Assembly: GCA_002951815.1 (NCBI GenBank)
Contig: CP019454.1
Span: 620,001 to 684,000 of the forward strand
From: Sulfobacillus thermotolerans
GTDB taxonomy: Bacteria; Bacillota; Sulfobacillia; Sulfobacillales; Sulfobacillaceae
Direction: 5' to 3'
DNA length: 64,000 nt
The position numbers were made by a program, and so were the translations under genes. Positions within the stretch are counted from its first letter, which is position 1; each line of letters opens with the position of its first letter. The notes under the pieces were generated by a model. It ran no database searches, had not been told where the DNA came from, and saw only the letters and a program-made list of their open reading frames with translations. This document shows, one piece after another, positions 49,174 to 56,987 of the stretch.

Positions 49174-50117
49174 GCCAGACGTCTGTGTCATTACGCACAC
49201 AGATTGGCCAGGTTCAGCTCAAAAACCCTGTGATGCCGGCATCGGGGACGTTTGACTGCCACAATGCTCCAGCATTGCCCTTTGATGCAGCGATCCTTGG
49301 GGCTATTGTGGTCAAAAGTGTCACACTTCACCCCCAAAAAGGTAATCCTCCGCCGCGATTGGCCGAAACACCTTCCGGTTTGATTAACTCCATTGGTATT
49401 CCGAGTCCTGGCATTGACGTGTTCATTCAGCAGATCTTACCGGTTTATACCGCCTTAGGGTCACCGGTGATTGTGAGTGTGGCGGGGTACTCTGCCAACG
49501 AATATGCGGAACTGGTCGCCGCGCTCGACGGACTGAAAAGCGTTGAGGCGATTGAACTGAATTTGTCCTGTCCTAATATTCGGTATCACCGGATGCCGGC
49601 ACAGGATAAGGACTTGCTGCAAGAGTGTGTTGCGATGGCCCGAGGTGCGACGGCCAAACCGCTATGGGCGAAATTGTCTCCTGATGTGCCTTCCGTGGGT
49701 GAAATGGCCCAGGCCGCGGAAGTGGCAGGGGCCGATGCTTGTACCGTAATTAATACGACGTCTGCGATGATGGTCAATATCCATACCCTGAGGCCGATGA
49801 TTGGGGCCACGAGGGGAGGATTGTCAGGGCCCGCTTTGTTACCGATAGCGCTGGCCGCCGTGTGGGATGCGACACACCATGCCAACATTCCAGTGATTGG
49901 GGTGGGGGGCATCAGCACGGTTGAAGACGTCGTGGCCGTATTTGCAGCGGGAGCGAGTGCGGTTCAAATTGGGACCGCGTCATTTTATGACCCCATGGCG
50001 ATGCCGCGACTCATTGGAGAACTTGACCGCTATTTAAAAGATAAGGGAATAGCCAGCATTGAAGAACTCAAGGCAAAGATTCGCCAATCGCAAACCCCAA
50101 GCGCAGAGGAGGTATAA
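49170..50117 (+). CDS. Class 1B dihydroorotate dehydrogenase-like flavoprotein
   Basis: A 315-residue FMN-binding TIM barrel of the PyrD class 1B group. ASGTFDCHN near the N-terminus, INSIGIPSPG, and IELNLSCPNI with the catalytic cysteine (about residue 133) are as expected; GVGGISTVEDVVAVFAAGAS is the phosphate-binding end. Starts with GTG in a GTGA overlap with the PyrK-like gene. In its context (IclR, MFS transporter, carbamoyl hydrolase) it may reduce orotate or a dihydropyrimidine rather than make orotate. Dihydropyrimidine dehydrogenase PreA is a related alternative. Confidence 0.87.
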   Translation: MSQTSVSLRTQIGQVQLKNPVMPASGTFDCHNAPALPFDAAILGAIVVKSVTLHPQKGNPPPRLAETPSGLINSIGIPSPGIDVFIQQILPVYTALGSPVIVSVAGYSANEYAELVAALDGLKSVEAIELNLSCPNIRYHRMPAQDKDLLQECVAMARGATAKPLWAKLSPDVPSVGEMAQAAEVAGADACTVINTTSAMMVNIHTLRPMIGATRGGLSGPALLPIALAAVWDATHHANIPVIGVGGISTVEDVVAVFAAGASAVQIGTASFYDPMAMPRLIGELDRYLKDKGIASIEELKAKIRQSQTPSAEEV

Positions 50118-50120
50118 CCC

Positions 50121-51353
50121 GTGCAATCATCACAGTTTTGGACGTGGGCAAAGACGCTGAGCGGATTTGGACAAAACGCCGATGGGTCTTTATCCCGTCT
50201 CGCTTTTACGGTCAGTGATGTCGCGTCCAGACGTTGGCTTCAGGAATTGTGGGTGTCTATGCACGCAGACGTGCACATCGACGGAATAGGCAACGTGATT
50301 GGACGGATGGGCGATCCTCCTTATATTCTATTGTCTTCGCACACCGATAGTGTGCCTTATGGCGGACATTATGACGGCGTGTTGGGGGTTTTAGCCGCCA
50401 CCTTTGTCCTGTCACAATGGGATGTCCATTGGGGTGGCCTCATGGTCGTGGATTGGTCTAGTGAAGAATCCAGTCGCTTCGGTATGAGCACACTGGGGAG
50501 TCGGTCGGCCTGTGGGGAAGCGGATACTCTAGACTGGCACCAAACCGACAAAGATGGCATATCTTTGCAAGACGCCGCCCAAAAAGCCTTTGGTTATGGC
50601 AGTGTGCCTATTTGGGCTTTGCCAGTTTCGGCGATTCGCGCAGCACTCGAACTGCATATTGAGCAAGGCACGGCATTGGCCAAAGCTCATCAACCCTTAG
50701 CTGTGGTGACCGCGATTGCGGCGCCTCAAAGGTGGGTGATTGCTTTGCGCGGTCAAGCGAATCATAGCGGGAGCACTTTGATGGCCGATCGTCATGACGC
50801 ATTGGCCGCTGCGGCATGGCTCATTACCCGGATTGAGGCGGCTTCTGCCAGGTGGGAGTCAGCCGGACTGCATGCGACGGTCACGGCGGTTGAGGTAGAT
50901 CCAGGGGCCAGTAATGTGATCGCGGGGGCAGTACGTCTCCTTCTGGATATCCGGGCGCAGTCTGCCGATGTGCTCAGCACCTTCAGCCAAGCGTTTGATA
51001 AAGAGTGTCAAGAAGTCCAAACGCTTCGTGGGGTCCATATTGATCGGCGTATTCTTAGCCAGGAGCAGCCAGGGCATCTTTCCCCGGAAATTATCGAAGT
51101 GCTTGCCGGTCAGCTTCGTGCCCGCTGTATGTCCCCTTATATGACGACGAGTTGGCCAAGCCATGATAGTTTGACGCTGTGCCGCCATGTGCCGACGGGA
51201 ATGCTTTTTGTTCGCAATATGTCCGGCGTATCCCACCAACCCGGTGAAGCCATTGATCCCCAGGACATAGAGTGGGGATTGGCTTTGTACTATCAAACCG
51301 TGAAGGCTCTGGCTTTAGGACACAATCAATCCGAAAGGGTGCTTTCGTCCTGA
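50121..51353 (+). CDS. M20-family N-carbamoyl-L-amino acid / allantoate amidohydrolase
   Basis: A 410-residue binuclear-metal amidohydrolase (hydantoinase/carbamoylase family). Metal ligands are visible in LSSHTDSVPYGGHYDGVLGV (about 72-91) and SEESSRFGMSTLGSRSACG; LELHIEQGTALAK is the third metal motif, and the C-terminal HDSLTLCRHVPTGMLFVRN and SHQPGE complete the site. GTG start after GAGGAGG, 3 bp after the pyrD-like gene. It would release the carbamoyl group (as CO2 and NH3) from an N-carbamoyl amino acid such as N-carbamoyl-aspartate. The ring-opening dihydropyrimidinase or dihydroorotase is not in the window. Confidence 0.87.
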   Translation: MQSSQFWTWAKTLSGFGQNADGSLSRLAFTVSDVASRRWLQELWVSMHADVHIDGIGNVIGRMGDPPYILLSSHTDSVPYGGHYDGVLGVLAATFVLSQWDVHWGGLMVVDWSSEESSRFGMSTLGSRSACGEADTLDWHQTDKDGISLQDAAQKAFGYGSVPIWALPVSAIRAALELHIEQGTALAKAHQPLAVVTAIAAPQRWVIALRGQANHSGSTLMADRHDALAAAAWLITRIEAASARWESAGLHATVTAVEVDPGASNVIAGAVRLLLDIRAQSADVLSTFSQAFDKECQEVQTLRGVHIDRRILSQEQPGHLSPEIIEVLAGQLRARCMSPYMTTSWPSHDSLTLCRHVPTGMLFVRNMSGVSHQPGEAIDPQDIEWGLALYYQTVKALALGHNQSERVLSS

Positions 51354-51372
51354 AAGCGAAGAGGACGACAAG

Positions 51373-51399
51373 GCTCACGAAATTTCGTGAGCTTTTTTT
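51373..51399 (+). terminator. Terminator after the amidohydrolase gene
   Basis: GCTCACG (51373-51379) and CGTGAGC (51386-51392) around AAATTT, followed by seven T residues. A textbook rho-independent terminator. Confidence 0.9.
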
Positions 51400-51586
51400 G
51401 TTGTAAGTTTTCAGTAGAGTTAGAGACGTGATTTCCATTGGGGGATGAACGTCAGCTAAAGGTGCTTTGGAGCCATGCGATGCCCGAAGGTGCCATCGCA
51501 AGCTTACAGGACCCGATTTAGGCGAATTCTTAGTACTATGAAGTTTTTTGTAGAAGGTTACTGCCATAATACCAAGAGGTGTCACG

Positions 51587-52022
51587 ATGTCTTATGAAGG
51601 CGATGAGATGAGGCAGCAGGGAAATCGGCCTTGGCACATTGAAGTCAACGGCATTAATCAGGTCAGCCGTGCGGAGCATTTTGCTGTTGGGCACCGGTTT
51701 GGCGGCATGGGCGGGAATTTTTATCGCGGACCAGCTGGGGCGGCGAAAGGGCATGTACCACGCAGACCTATTATATGGCGCAGCGCCTCCTTACCAAGTG
51801 CGCGTGGACGCCCTTATTATGTGGGCGCTGGGTACTGGCGCAGGGTTGTTATGTACCTCCTCACCGTTTTTTGTGGGTACTTTAGCGCGAGGGATTTTCT
51901 ATGGATCGAGTCTCGAATTAATGGTGGCGTTTACGGTGACCCTGGTGGGATACCTACTCCTTGGTCTTAGAACCGGGAACCTCCACACGGTGATAGAAGG
52001 TGCAAAGGGAGAATGCGAATGA
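51587..52022 (+). pseudogene. NCS1 permease pseudogene with a large internal deletion
   Basis: The first 30 codons (ATG at 51587 after CCAAGAGGTG) read NRPWHIEVNGINQVSRAEH, like the cytosolic N-terminus of NCS1 permeases. That frame then becomes nonsense. In the next frame, from about 51639, the sequence is the NCS1 C-terminal end: LLLGTGLAAWAGIFIADQLG, then ALIMWALGTGAGLLCTSSPF and LARGIFYGSSLELMVAFT. So about 300 middle codons are missing and the join is out of frame. The remnant overlaps the start of the PfkB kinase gene. A cytosine-, hydantoin- or nucleoside-type substrate would suit the neighbours, but the gene is dead. Confidence 0.7.
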
Positions 52023-52963
52023 GATGGGAACAGCCCCAACGACTTGTGGTCGTCAGTAGCATTATCATGGACATTATGATGTATGTCGATGCGTGGCCTC
52101 CCCGCGGCGGTGATGTCATTGCGCGTGCAGGCCGTATTACGCCAGGGGGAGCATTCAACGTCATTGAGGCGGCCGTGCGTTTAGGACTGCCCGTAACCTA
52201 TGGAGGTCTTTTGGGGGTGGGGGTTTTTGGGCAGTGGATTCGCCAGACCCTGCGGGAAAAGGGTGTGGCTATTGCGCATGAGGACGTAAACCCGCAAGAC
52301 CAGGATACAGGGTTTGACGTCGCCCTTGTGGAGACAGGTGGAGAGCGGACGTTTGTTACCGCGTTAGGAGCTGAAAGTGAGTGGTCTTTGGAACATTTAG
52401 AGCACATTAATCTGGAACCGGGGGATGCCATTTACTTGTCGGGGTATGAATTCCTTTCAACCACTAAGGCCCCGGATCTGGCAAAATGGGCGCAACATGT
52501 GGCGACAAGCCATTTAGTGCTTTGGGACCCCGGACCGCTCGTTATGCAAATAGCGCCGGAGATACGTCAGGACCTATTGAATCGTAGCAATATCTGCAGT
52601 GCCAATCGAGGGGAAGCGGAATTGCTGACAGGCGCGTCTGATGCGTTTGACTCCGTCAGACGACTAAAACGGCTGATGAGTGAAGGGGCTTGGGCCATTG
52701 TCCGAGATGGATCCCAGGGCGCCTATTTATGTGGAGCAGATGATAAGGTGGTGCATATCCCGACCCGCCAAACCAAGGCGATCGATACTACCGGCGCGGG
52801 AGATGTCCATCAAGCTGCCCTCATCGCGGCATTGGCGCAGGGGCAAAGTTTGCCAGACGCCATATGGCAAGCCAACGTCGCGGCATCCTTATCAGTCGAA
52901 CGGGAGGGGCCCGGCCAAGGACCCGACTACGTTCAACTCCGCCGGACGATCAAGGAGTTCTAG
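52019..52963 (+). CDS. PfkB-family carbohydrate/nucleoside kinase
   Basis: A 314-residue ribokinase-like enzyme. The N-terminal substrate-binding motif is TPGGAFNVIEAAVRLGLPV (about 43-61), DPGPLVMQI lies centrally, and the C-terminal PfkB signature DTTGAGDVHQAALIAALAQG (about 260-279) has the catalytic Asp. The usual FxAG after GAGD is replaced by HQAA, a mild deviation. Start at the second ATG (52019), seven bases after AAAGGGAG. Coupled to the NCS1 remnant; nucleoside (for example pseudouridine) or sugar kinases are both possible. Its stop is two bases from the convergent thioredoxin-like gene. Confidence 0.83.
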   Translation: MRWEQPQRLVVVSSIIMDIMMYVDAWPPRGGDVIARAGRITPGGAFNVIEAAVRLGLPVTYGGLLGVGVFGQWIRQTLREKGVAIAHEDVNPQDQDTGFDVALVETGGERTFVTALGAESEWSLEHLEHINLEPGDAIYLSGYEFLSTTKAPDLAKWAQHVATSHLVLWDPGPLVMQIAPEIRQDLLNRSNICSANRGEAELLTGASDAFDSVRRLKRLMSEGAWAIVRDGSQGAYLCGADDKVVHIPTRQTKAIDTTGAGDVHQAALIAALAQGQSLPDAIWQANVAASLSVEREGPGQGPDYVQLRRTIKEF

Positions 52964-52965
52964 CG

Positions 52966-53538
52966 TCATTTCTGGCTGCGCATGATTGCGGTCGTTAAGG
53001 CTTTCCACGTCGAGCCGGGAGAGCTGTTGTAATACTGAACGTGGTTGTGGGCACTGAGGAGAAAATAAATATCAGGATATGCGGCACTGTCAAAGGCTGC
53101 CGTCAAGCGCCTTCCTGCTGTGCCCCAAATCCAAAGCGGGCGAGGTGCAATGCCCGCCATAAAAGGTGTCATGGCAGGGCCCTTCTGACCCATGTCGTGG
53201 TAGGCTTCGAGCTCGATGACTTGGATATGATGTTGAGCAAGCCATGTCCAGTGTTGGTTGATAAACTGTGTGCCGTAGTGGCAGCTGGCACACCATGTGG
53301 TCACAAACCATAGCAACGTGGGTTTGCCGGCCTCAGCGGTGGTCAGTAGTTCTTGTTTTCCCGTTTGTGCGTTAACAAAATTGCCATTGAGCGGTGGTAA
53401 CGATGACGCTGCACTGGAAGCAGAAGATGGCGATGCCGGAGGCAATGCCGGGACGGCTCTGCGGTGCAATGCCACAAAGAGTATGCCTATTAGGAGGATC
53501 CCCACCACGGGCCACAAGAGCGCACGGTATTTCAACAT
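52966..53538 (-). CDS. Membrane-anchored thioredoxin-like protein
   Basis: A 190-residue protein with one N-terminal span (about 8-24), a Pro/Ser/Ala-rich linker (30-48) and a thioredoxin-fold domain outside the membrane. The active-site motif is WCASC (Cys83, Cys86), preceded by LLWFVTTW as in TlpA/ResA-like proteins; a cis-proline-type loop follows near PDIYFLL. The ATG at 53538 overlaps the end of the upstream membrane protein gene by 7 bp. In the mercury locus it may reduce or trap thiol-bound metal, or mature the Cys-Cys membrane protein (inference). Confidence 0.78.
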   Translation of the reverse strand: MLKYRALLWPVVGILLIGILFVALHRRAVPALPPASPSSASSAASSLPPLNGNFVNAQTGKQELLTTAEAGKPTLLWFVTTWCASCHYGTQFINQHWTWLAQHHIQVIELEAYHDMGQKGPAMTPFMAGIAPRPLWIWGTAGRRLTAAFDSAAYPDIYFLLSAHNHVQYYNSSPGSTWKALTTAIMRSQK

Positions 53539-54092
53539 GTTGAACACCCGTCTTGCAGAGCGCAGGCCCCGTGAAGCATACGGCGGGTGGCCCAATAGGC
53601 CATCAGCACGGCAAATAATAGGCTAGCCCCTTCAATGGCGGTCGCATGTATCGCAAAAAACCCTTGAATGGGGCCGCTGATACGCCAAAGGCTGGTCAAA
53701 GGAATGCCAGCAAATGCTAACAAGGAGGGGAGGATGGGAGTGCAGCACAGCAGATTGGGTAAGGCACTGACTACGACGGCTAGCATGCTGCTGGCCTGCG
53801 AATGAAAGGCGATGGTCTGCTTCATGGCCCACCATTGCACGACAACCACCCAGCTGATGACCATTCCAAAGCCTACACTGTACAGGCCCATCATGGGCGT
53901 TAAATAATGCCAATTTTGCCAACGGAGCTGTTGCGTCGAGGCTTCCGGCAAAAATAGTGAATAAAAGGCCGTAATGATGATAAATGTGATAAATCCTAAA
54001 CGGCGGCTATCGCCAGCGCGCCATAAAGCCAAAACAAGAGCCTTGACAGACGACGGAGAGGCCGGCAATGAGACTGTAAAAGTTCTAGCCAA
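53532..54092 (-). CDS. Polytopic membrane protein with Cys-Cys motif (mercury locus)
   Basis: A 186-residue protein with about four spans (near 33-50, 68-88, 100-128, 143-168). The third span region contains NLLCCTPILPSLLAFAGIP, a paired cysteine inside a membrane segment as in MerT/MerF/MerC mercury importers, and the C-terminus ends with CALQDGCSTC. It starts with TTG, seven bases after AAAGGAG. It is the second gene after arsR and overlaps the thioredoxin-like gene. I do not recognise a named family; a mercury or other thiophilic-metal transporter is a reasonable hypothesis. Confidence 0.65.
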   Translation of the reverse strand: MARTFTVSLPASPSSVKALVLALWRAGDSRRLGFITFIIITAFYSLFLPEASTQQLRWQNWHYLTPMMGLYSVGFGMVISWVVVVQWWAMKQTIAFHSQASSMLAVVVSALPNLLCCTPILPSLLAFAGIPLTSLWRISGPIQGFFAIHATAIEGASLLFAVLMAYWATRRMLHGACALQDGCSTC

Positions 54093-54115
54093 AGCAAAGC
54101 TCCTTTCCCAAAATT

Positions 54116-54499
54116 CTAGAGTGAATCTTCACCGGGCGGTAGAAAAAAGCCACGGTTGGGTTCATTGGCGGGGCCTACGACGACGCAAGCGGCGACGCCT
54201 TCGGCATGGTCTTGCATCATGGCCAGGCCGAGATCCAGGAGGTCATTGACCCGGGAATCGGCGATTTGGTAGTACATGAAACGACCTCGGGGCGTCGCGA
54301 CGACAAAGCCACAGCTTTTCAAGCAGCTGAGATGATTAGAGAGGTGGCCTTGTCCGATACCTAAGGCAGTGACCATGTCTCCAACATTTAAAGACCCATG
54401 CTCTCGCAAAAGCGCGAGAATCCGCAGTCGAATGGGATGGCTCAGGCCCTGCCAAAAGGCGGCCATTAATTCATGTTGGCGATCATTCTGCTTGAGCAA
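54116..54499 (-). CDS. ArsR-family metal-responsive repressor
   Basis: A 127-residue ArsR/SmtB regulator with LSHPIRLRILALLREHGSLN and QGHLSNHLSCLKSCGFV, the recognition helix area carrying two cysteines, and ACVVVG near the C-terminus as a third. Cysteines in these places resemble CmtR- or MerR(ArsR-type) sensors for soft metals. It starts with TTG after GAAGGAAGGTCAGG. It is divergent from merA and leads a small operon with a membrane protein and a thioredoxin-like protein, so mercury is the likely signal. Confidence 0.87.
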   Translation of the reverse strand: MLKQNDRQHELMAAFWQGLSHPIRLRILALLREHGSLNVGDMVTALGIGQGHLSNHLSCLKSCGFVVATPRGRFMYYQIADSRVNDLLDLGLAMMQDHAEGVAACVVVGPANEPNRGFFLPPGEDSL

Positions 54500-54608
54500 T
54501 CCTGACCTTCCTTCCTTCTCACTACATCGGTCGATACGGCTAAGCGCAGGTTATCTTTATTTCGATCGTATCATGCTTATGGACCAGTGCCAAGCATTGA
54601 CCTTCAAC

Positions 54609-54620
54609 ATATTGTAATAT
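54609..54620. promoter_or_regulatory. ArsR-type operator ATATT-GT-AATAT
   Basis: A perfect 5-2-5 inverted repeat, itself flanked by TTCAA (54603-54607) and TTGAA (54620-54624). A possible -35 TTGACC (54597-54602) precedes it. It lies between arsR and merA and is A/T-rich, as ArsR/SmtB operators are. Confidence 0.55.
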
Positions 54621-54736
54621 TGAATTTATGTGATATGTTAGAGGGGAACCAGACATTTCTTGGGAACATTATTCGCATGAACTATTCGGACGTCGTGCAT
54701 CGTAAAGACGACAGAGCATAAAGGAGAGATGCAAGG

Positions 54737-56398
54737 GTGGATGAGAATAACACGAACCGCTTCGAGATGGCGATTGAAGGCATGACGTGCACGGATTGTG
54801 AGCGCCACGTGGCGCATGCTTTGGAGGCTGTCGGTGCCACCAATGTGGAAGTCAGCTTCCGCCGGGGTCGTGCGCTATTTTGGGCCTCTGTCGAATTTTC
54901 TGCAGACAAAGCGCAAGAGGCCGTAACGCAAGCGGGATACGTGCCGCACACACCGCACCTCGTTGAGCCCCAGAGCGTAGAACGCACGATCAAGGACACT
55001 TATGATTATGATTGGGTCGTCATTGGCTCTGGCAGCGCGGCATTTGCGTCGGCCATTGAAGCCCGCTCCGCGGGGGCTAAGGTGGCGATGATTGAAAGAG
55101 GGACCTTGGGAGGAACGTGTGTCAATGTGGGCTGCGTACCGTCAAAAACGCTTCTACGTGCGAGTGAACTCCATCATCAAGCCGCGTCCAATCCATTTGG
55201 AGGGCTCAATACCAGTGCAGGGCCTGTCGATCTGTCCCAGTTGGTGGCGGAAAAGGATCAACTGGTTCAAAGCATGAGGCAGAAGAAATATGCTGATTTA
55301 CTGCCACTCTACGAGATTGATTTTATTGAAGGGGAAGCCCAATTTATCGATGCTCATCGCATTGCGGTAGGAGACCGGATTATTACCGGGGCGCATTATT
55401 TGATTGCGACGGGGGCTAGGCCCCGAATTCCAGAAATCTCAGGATTGGAATCGGTCGACTACCTGACCAGCACTACGGCCTTGAATATCACGCAGCGTCC
55501 GGAACACCTTATCGTCATTGGATCCGGATACATTGCCCTTGAACTAGGACAGATGTTTCGCCGCTGGGGATCAAAAGTGACGCTGGTTCAACGCCGAACA
55601 GAGCTAATGCCGGATTATGATACAGAAGTGCGCACGGTCATCGCGGACGTTCTTAAGGCGTCGGGGATTGATGTGATTACCGGCGCCACCTATCACGATA
55701 TCGTGCAACGCGGTGCCGAAAAGGTCCTCACCGTGACGGTGAATCATGAAACTCGACACATTCGGGGCGATGCGGTGCTTGTTGCGGCGGGACGTGTGCC
55801 CAATACAGAGGCGTTAAACCTTGGCGCGGCAGGTGTGAGGTTAGGCAGGTTGGGGGAGCCTGTTATTGACGACACGCTTAAGACAGACAATCCACGAATC
55901 TATGCGGCTGGTGATGTGACGATGGGGCCGCAGTTTGTTTATGTCGCTGCGTATGAGGGTAAACTAGCAGCCCAAAACGCCATGGGTATTCAGGTGTCTA
56001 AACATATAGACCTTGGTGCCGTTCCTGCGGTAACCTTTACGCAACCAGCTATTGCTTCGGTGGGCATTACGGAAGAGATGGCAACTAAGCAGGGGTTAGC
56101 GGTCAAGACTTCGGTATTGCCGCTCGACGCCGTACCAAGGGCGTTGGCTAACCGGGAAACGCTTGGAATTTTCAAAGTGGTGGCGGAATCACAAAGTGGG
56201 AAGATTCGTGGTGTGCAGGTCGTGGCCGACAATGCGGGTGATGTCATTTATGCGGCGACCATGGCCGTGAAATATGGTTTGACGATTGATGATGTGACCG
56301 AATCTCTAGCACCTTATTTGACGATGGCGGAAGGATTAAAACTGGCGGCCCTCACCTTCGGGAAAGACGTCGACACCTTATCATGCTGTGCTGGATAG
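54737..56398 (+). CDS. merA: Mercuric reductase
   Basis: A 553-residue flavoprotein that reduces Hg(II) to Hg(0) with NADPH. An N-terminal heavy-metal-associated domain has GMTCTDC (Cys18, Cys21). The FAD site is VVIGSGSAAF (94-103), the redox pair is GGTCVNVGCVPSK (Cys128, Cys133), and the C-terminal pair is Cys550-Cys551 in SCCAG, all required for activity. YAAGDVT marks the FAD ribityl site. GTG start after AAGGAGAG. It is divergent from arsR and ends at a strong terminator. Complete and probably functional. Confidence 0.96.
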   Translation: MDENNTNRFEMAIEGMTCTDCERHVAHALEAVGATNVEVSFRRGRALFWASVEFSADKAQEAVTQAGYVPHTPHLVEPQSVERTIKDTYDYDWVVIGSGSAAFASAIEARSAGAKVAMIERGTLGGTCVNVGCVPSKTLLRASELHHQAASNPFGGLNTSAGPVDLSQLVAEKDQLVQSMRQKKYADLLPLYEIDFIEGEAQFIDAHRIAVGDRIITGAHYLIATGARPRIPEISGLESVDYLTSTTALNITQRPEHLIVIGSGYIALELGQMFRRWGSKVTLVQRRTELMPDYDTEVRTVIADVLKASGIDVITGATYHDIVQRGAEKVLTVTVNHETRHIRGDAVLVAAGRVPNTEALNLGAAGVRLGRLGEPVIDDTLKTDNPRIYAAGDVTMGPQFVYVAAYEGKLAAQNAMGIQVSKHIDLGAVPAVTFTQPAIASVGITEEMATKQGLAVKTSVLPLDAVPRALANRETLGIFKVVAESQSGKIRGVQVVADNAGDVIYAATMAVKYGLTIDDVTESLAPYLTMAEGLKLAALTFGKDVDTLSCCAG

Positions 56399-56427
56399 AC
56401 TGACATAACATTTTGTGTTGCCATTCG

Positions 56428-56468
56428 CTATGCCGCGTGCAGATTCTGCAGGCGGCATAGGTGCTTTT
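56428..56468 (+). terminator. Terminator of merA
   Basis: CTATGCCGC-G-TGCAG pairs with CTGCA-G-GCGGCATAG (56428-56460) around a 3-base loop with one mismatch, followed by GTGCTTTT. Confidence 0.8.
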
Positions 56469-56483
56469 GGCGAGGGGATTTTA

Positions 56484-56514
56484 TTGCGCGGGAAACTTAA
56501 TAAAACTATATAAT
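56484..56514 (+). promoter_or_regulatory. Promoter of the HxlR-type regulator
   Basis: TATAAT (56509-56514) within ACTATATAATGTAGCTA, and TTGCGC (56484-56489) as a -35 with a long 19-base spacer. A long spacer is common in promoters that need or are blocked by a regulator. Confidence 0.5.
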
Positions 56515-56594
56515 GTAGCTAACAATGCGACAGGGTAGACCGTGTCGATAGAAAGAATGCCTCGCATTGATGCACGGTTAGGAAGAAGGGGAGT

Positions 56595-56945
56595 TTGGTG
56601 CAAGACCTGGAGGATATTGTTTGTCCCATTCAACGAGCCGCGACGTTGGTGGCCGATGTGACGGTGATTATTATTTTACGGGAATTGCAGGCAGGCCCGA
56701 GACGTTTTGGGGAACTACAGGCGGTGGGAGTCAATCCGCGTTCGTTGTCGGAAAGACTGCGGCGATTGACAGCCCAAGGCATTATTGTGCGCACTCGCTA
56801 CGCCGAAGCACCGCCCAGGGTTGAGTATGAACTTACCGAAAAAGGGCGTGCATTGTGGCCCGTCTTAACAGCTTTGCAGCATTTTGGGGAAACGTGGCTT
56901 CCAGCTACGCCCCGTGAAACGGGAAAAGCCAGTCAATCCAAGTAA
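56595..56945 (+). CDS. HxlR-family transcriptional regulator
   Basis: A 115-116 residue winged-helix protein. It has the HxlR start EDIVCPIQRAATLVADV with a conserved cysteine (about residue 10) that senses thiol-reactive compounds in relatives such as HypR and YodB, then RRFGELQAVGVNPRSLSERL (recognition helix) and EYELTEKGRALWPVL. The start is TTG 56595 or the next codon GTG 56598; the GTG is better placed after AAGGGGAG. Located between merA and the nuo operon; the target is unknown. Confidence 0.85.
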   Translation: MVQDLEDIVCPIQRAATLVADVTVIIILRELQAGPRRFGELQAVGVNPRSLSERLRRLTAQGIIVRTRYAEAPPRVEYELTEKGRALWPVLTALQHFGETWLPATPRETGKASQSK

Positions 56946-56947
56946 AT

Positions 56948-56977
56948 GCAGCTCACCGGAGGATCTTGGTGAGCTGC
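56948..56977. terminator. Bidirectional terminator between the HxlR gene and the nuo operon
   Basis: GCAGCTCACC (56948-56957) and GGTGAGCTGC (56968-56977) form a perfect 10-bp stem in the 42-bp gap between two convergent genes. Confidence 0.7.
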
Positions 56978-56987
56978 GGATCCAAAT

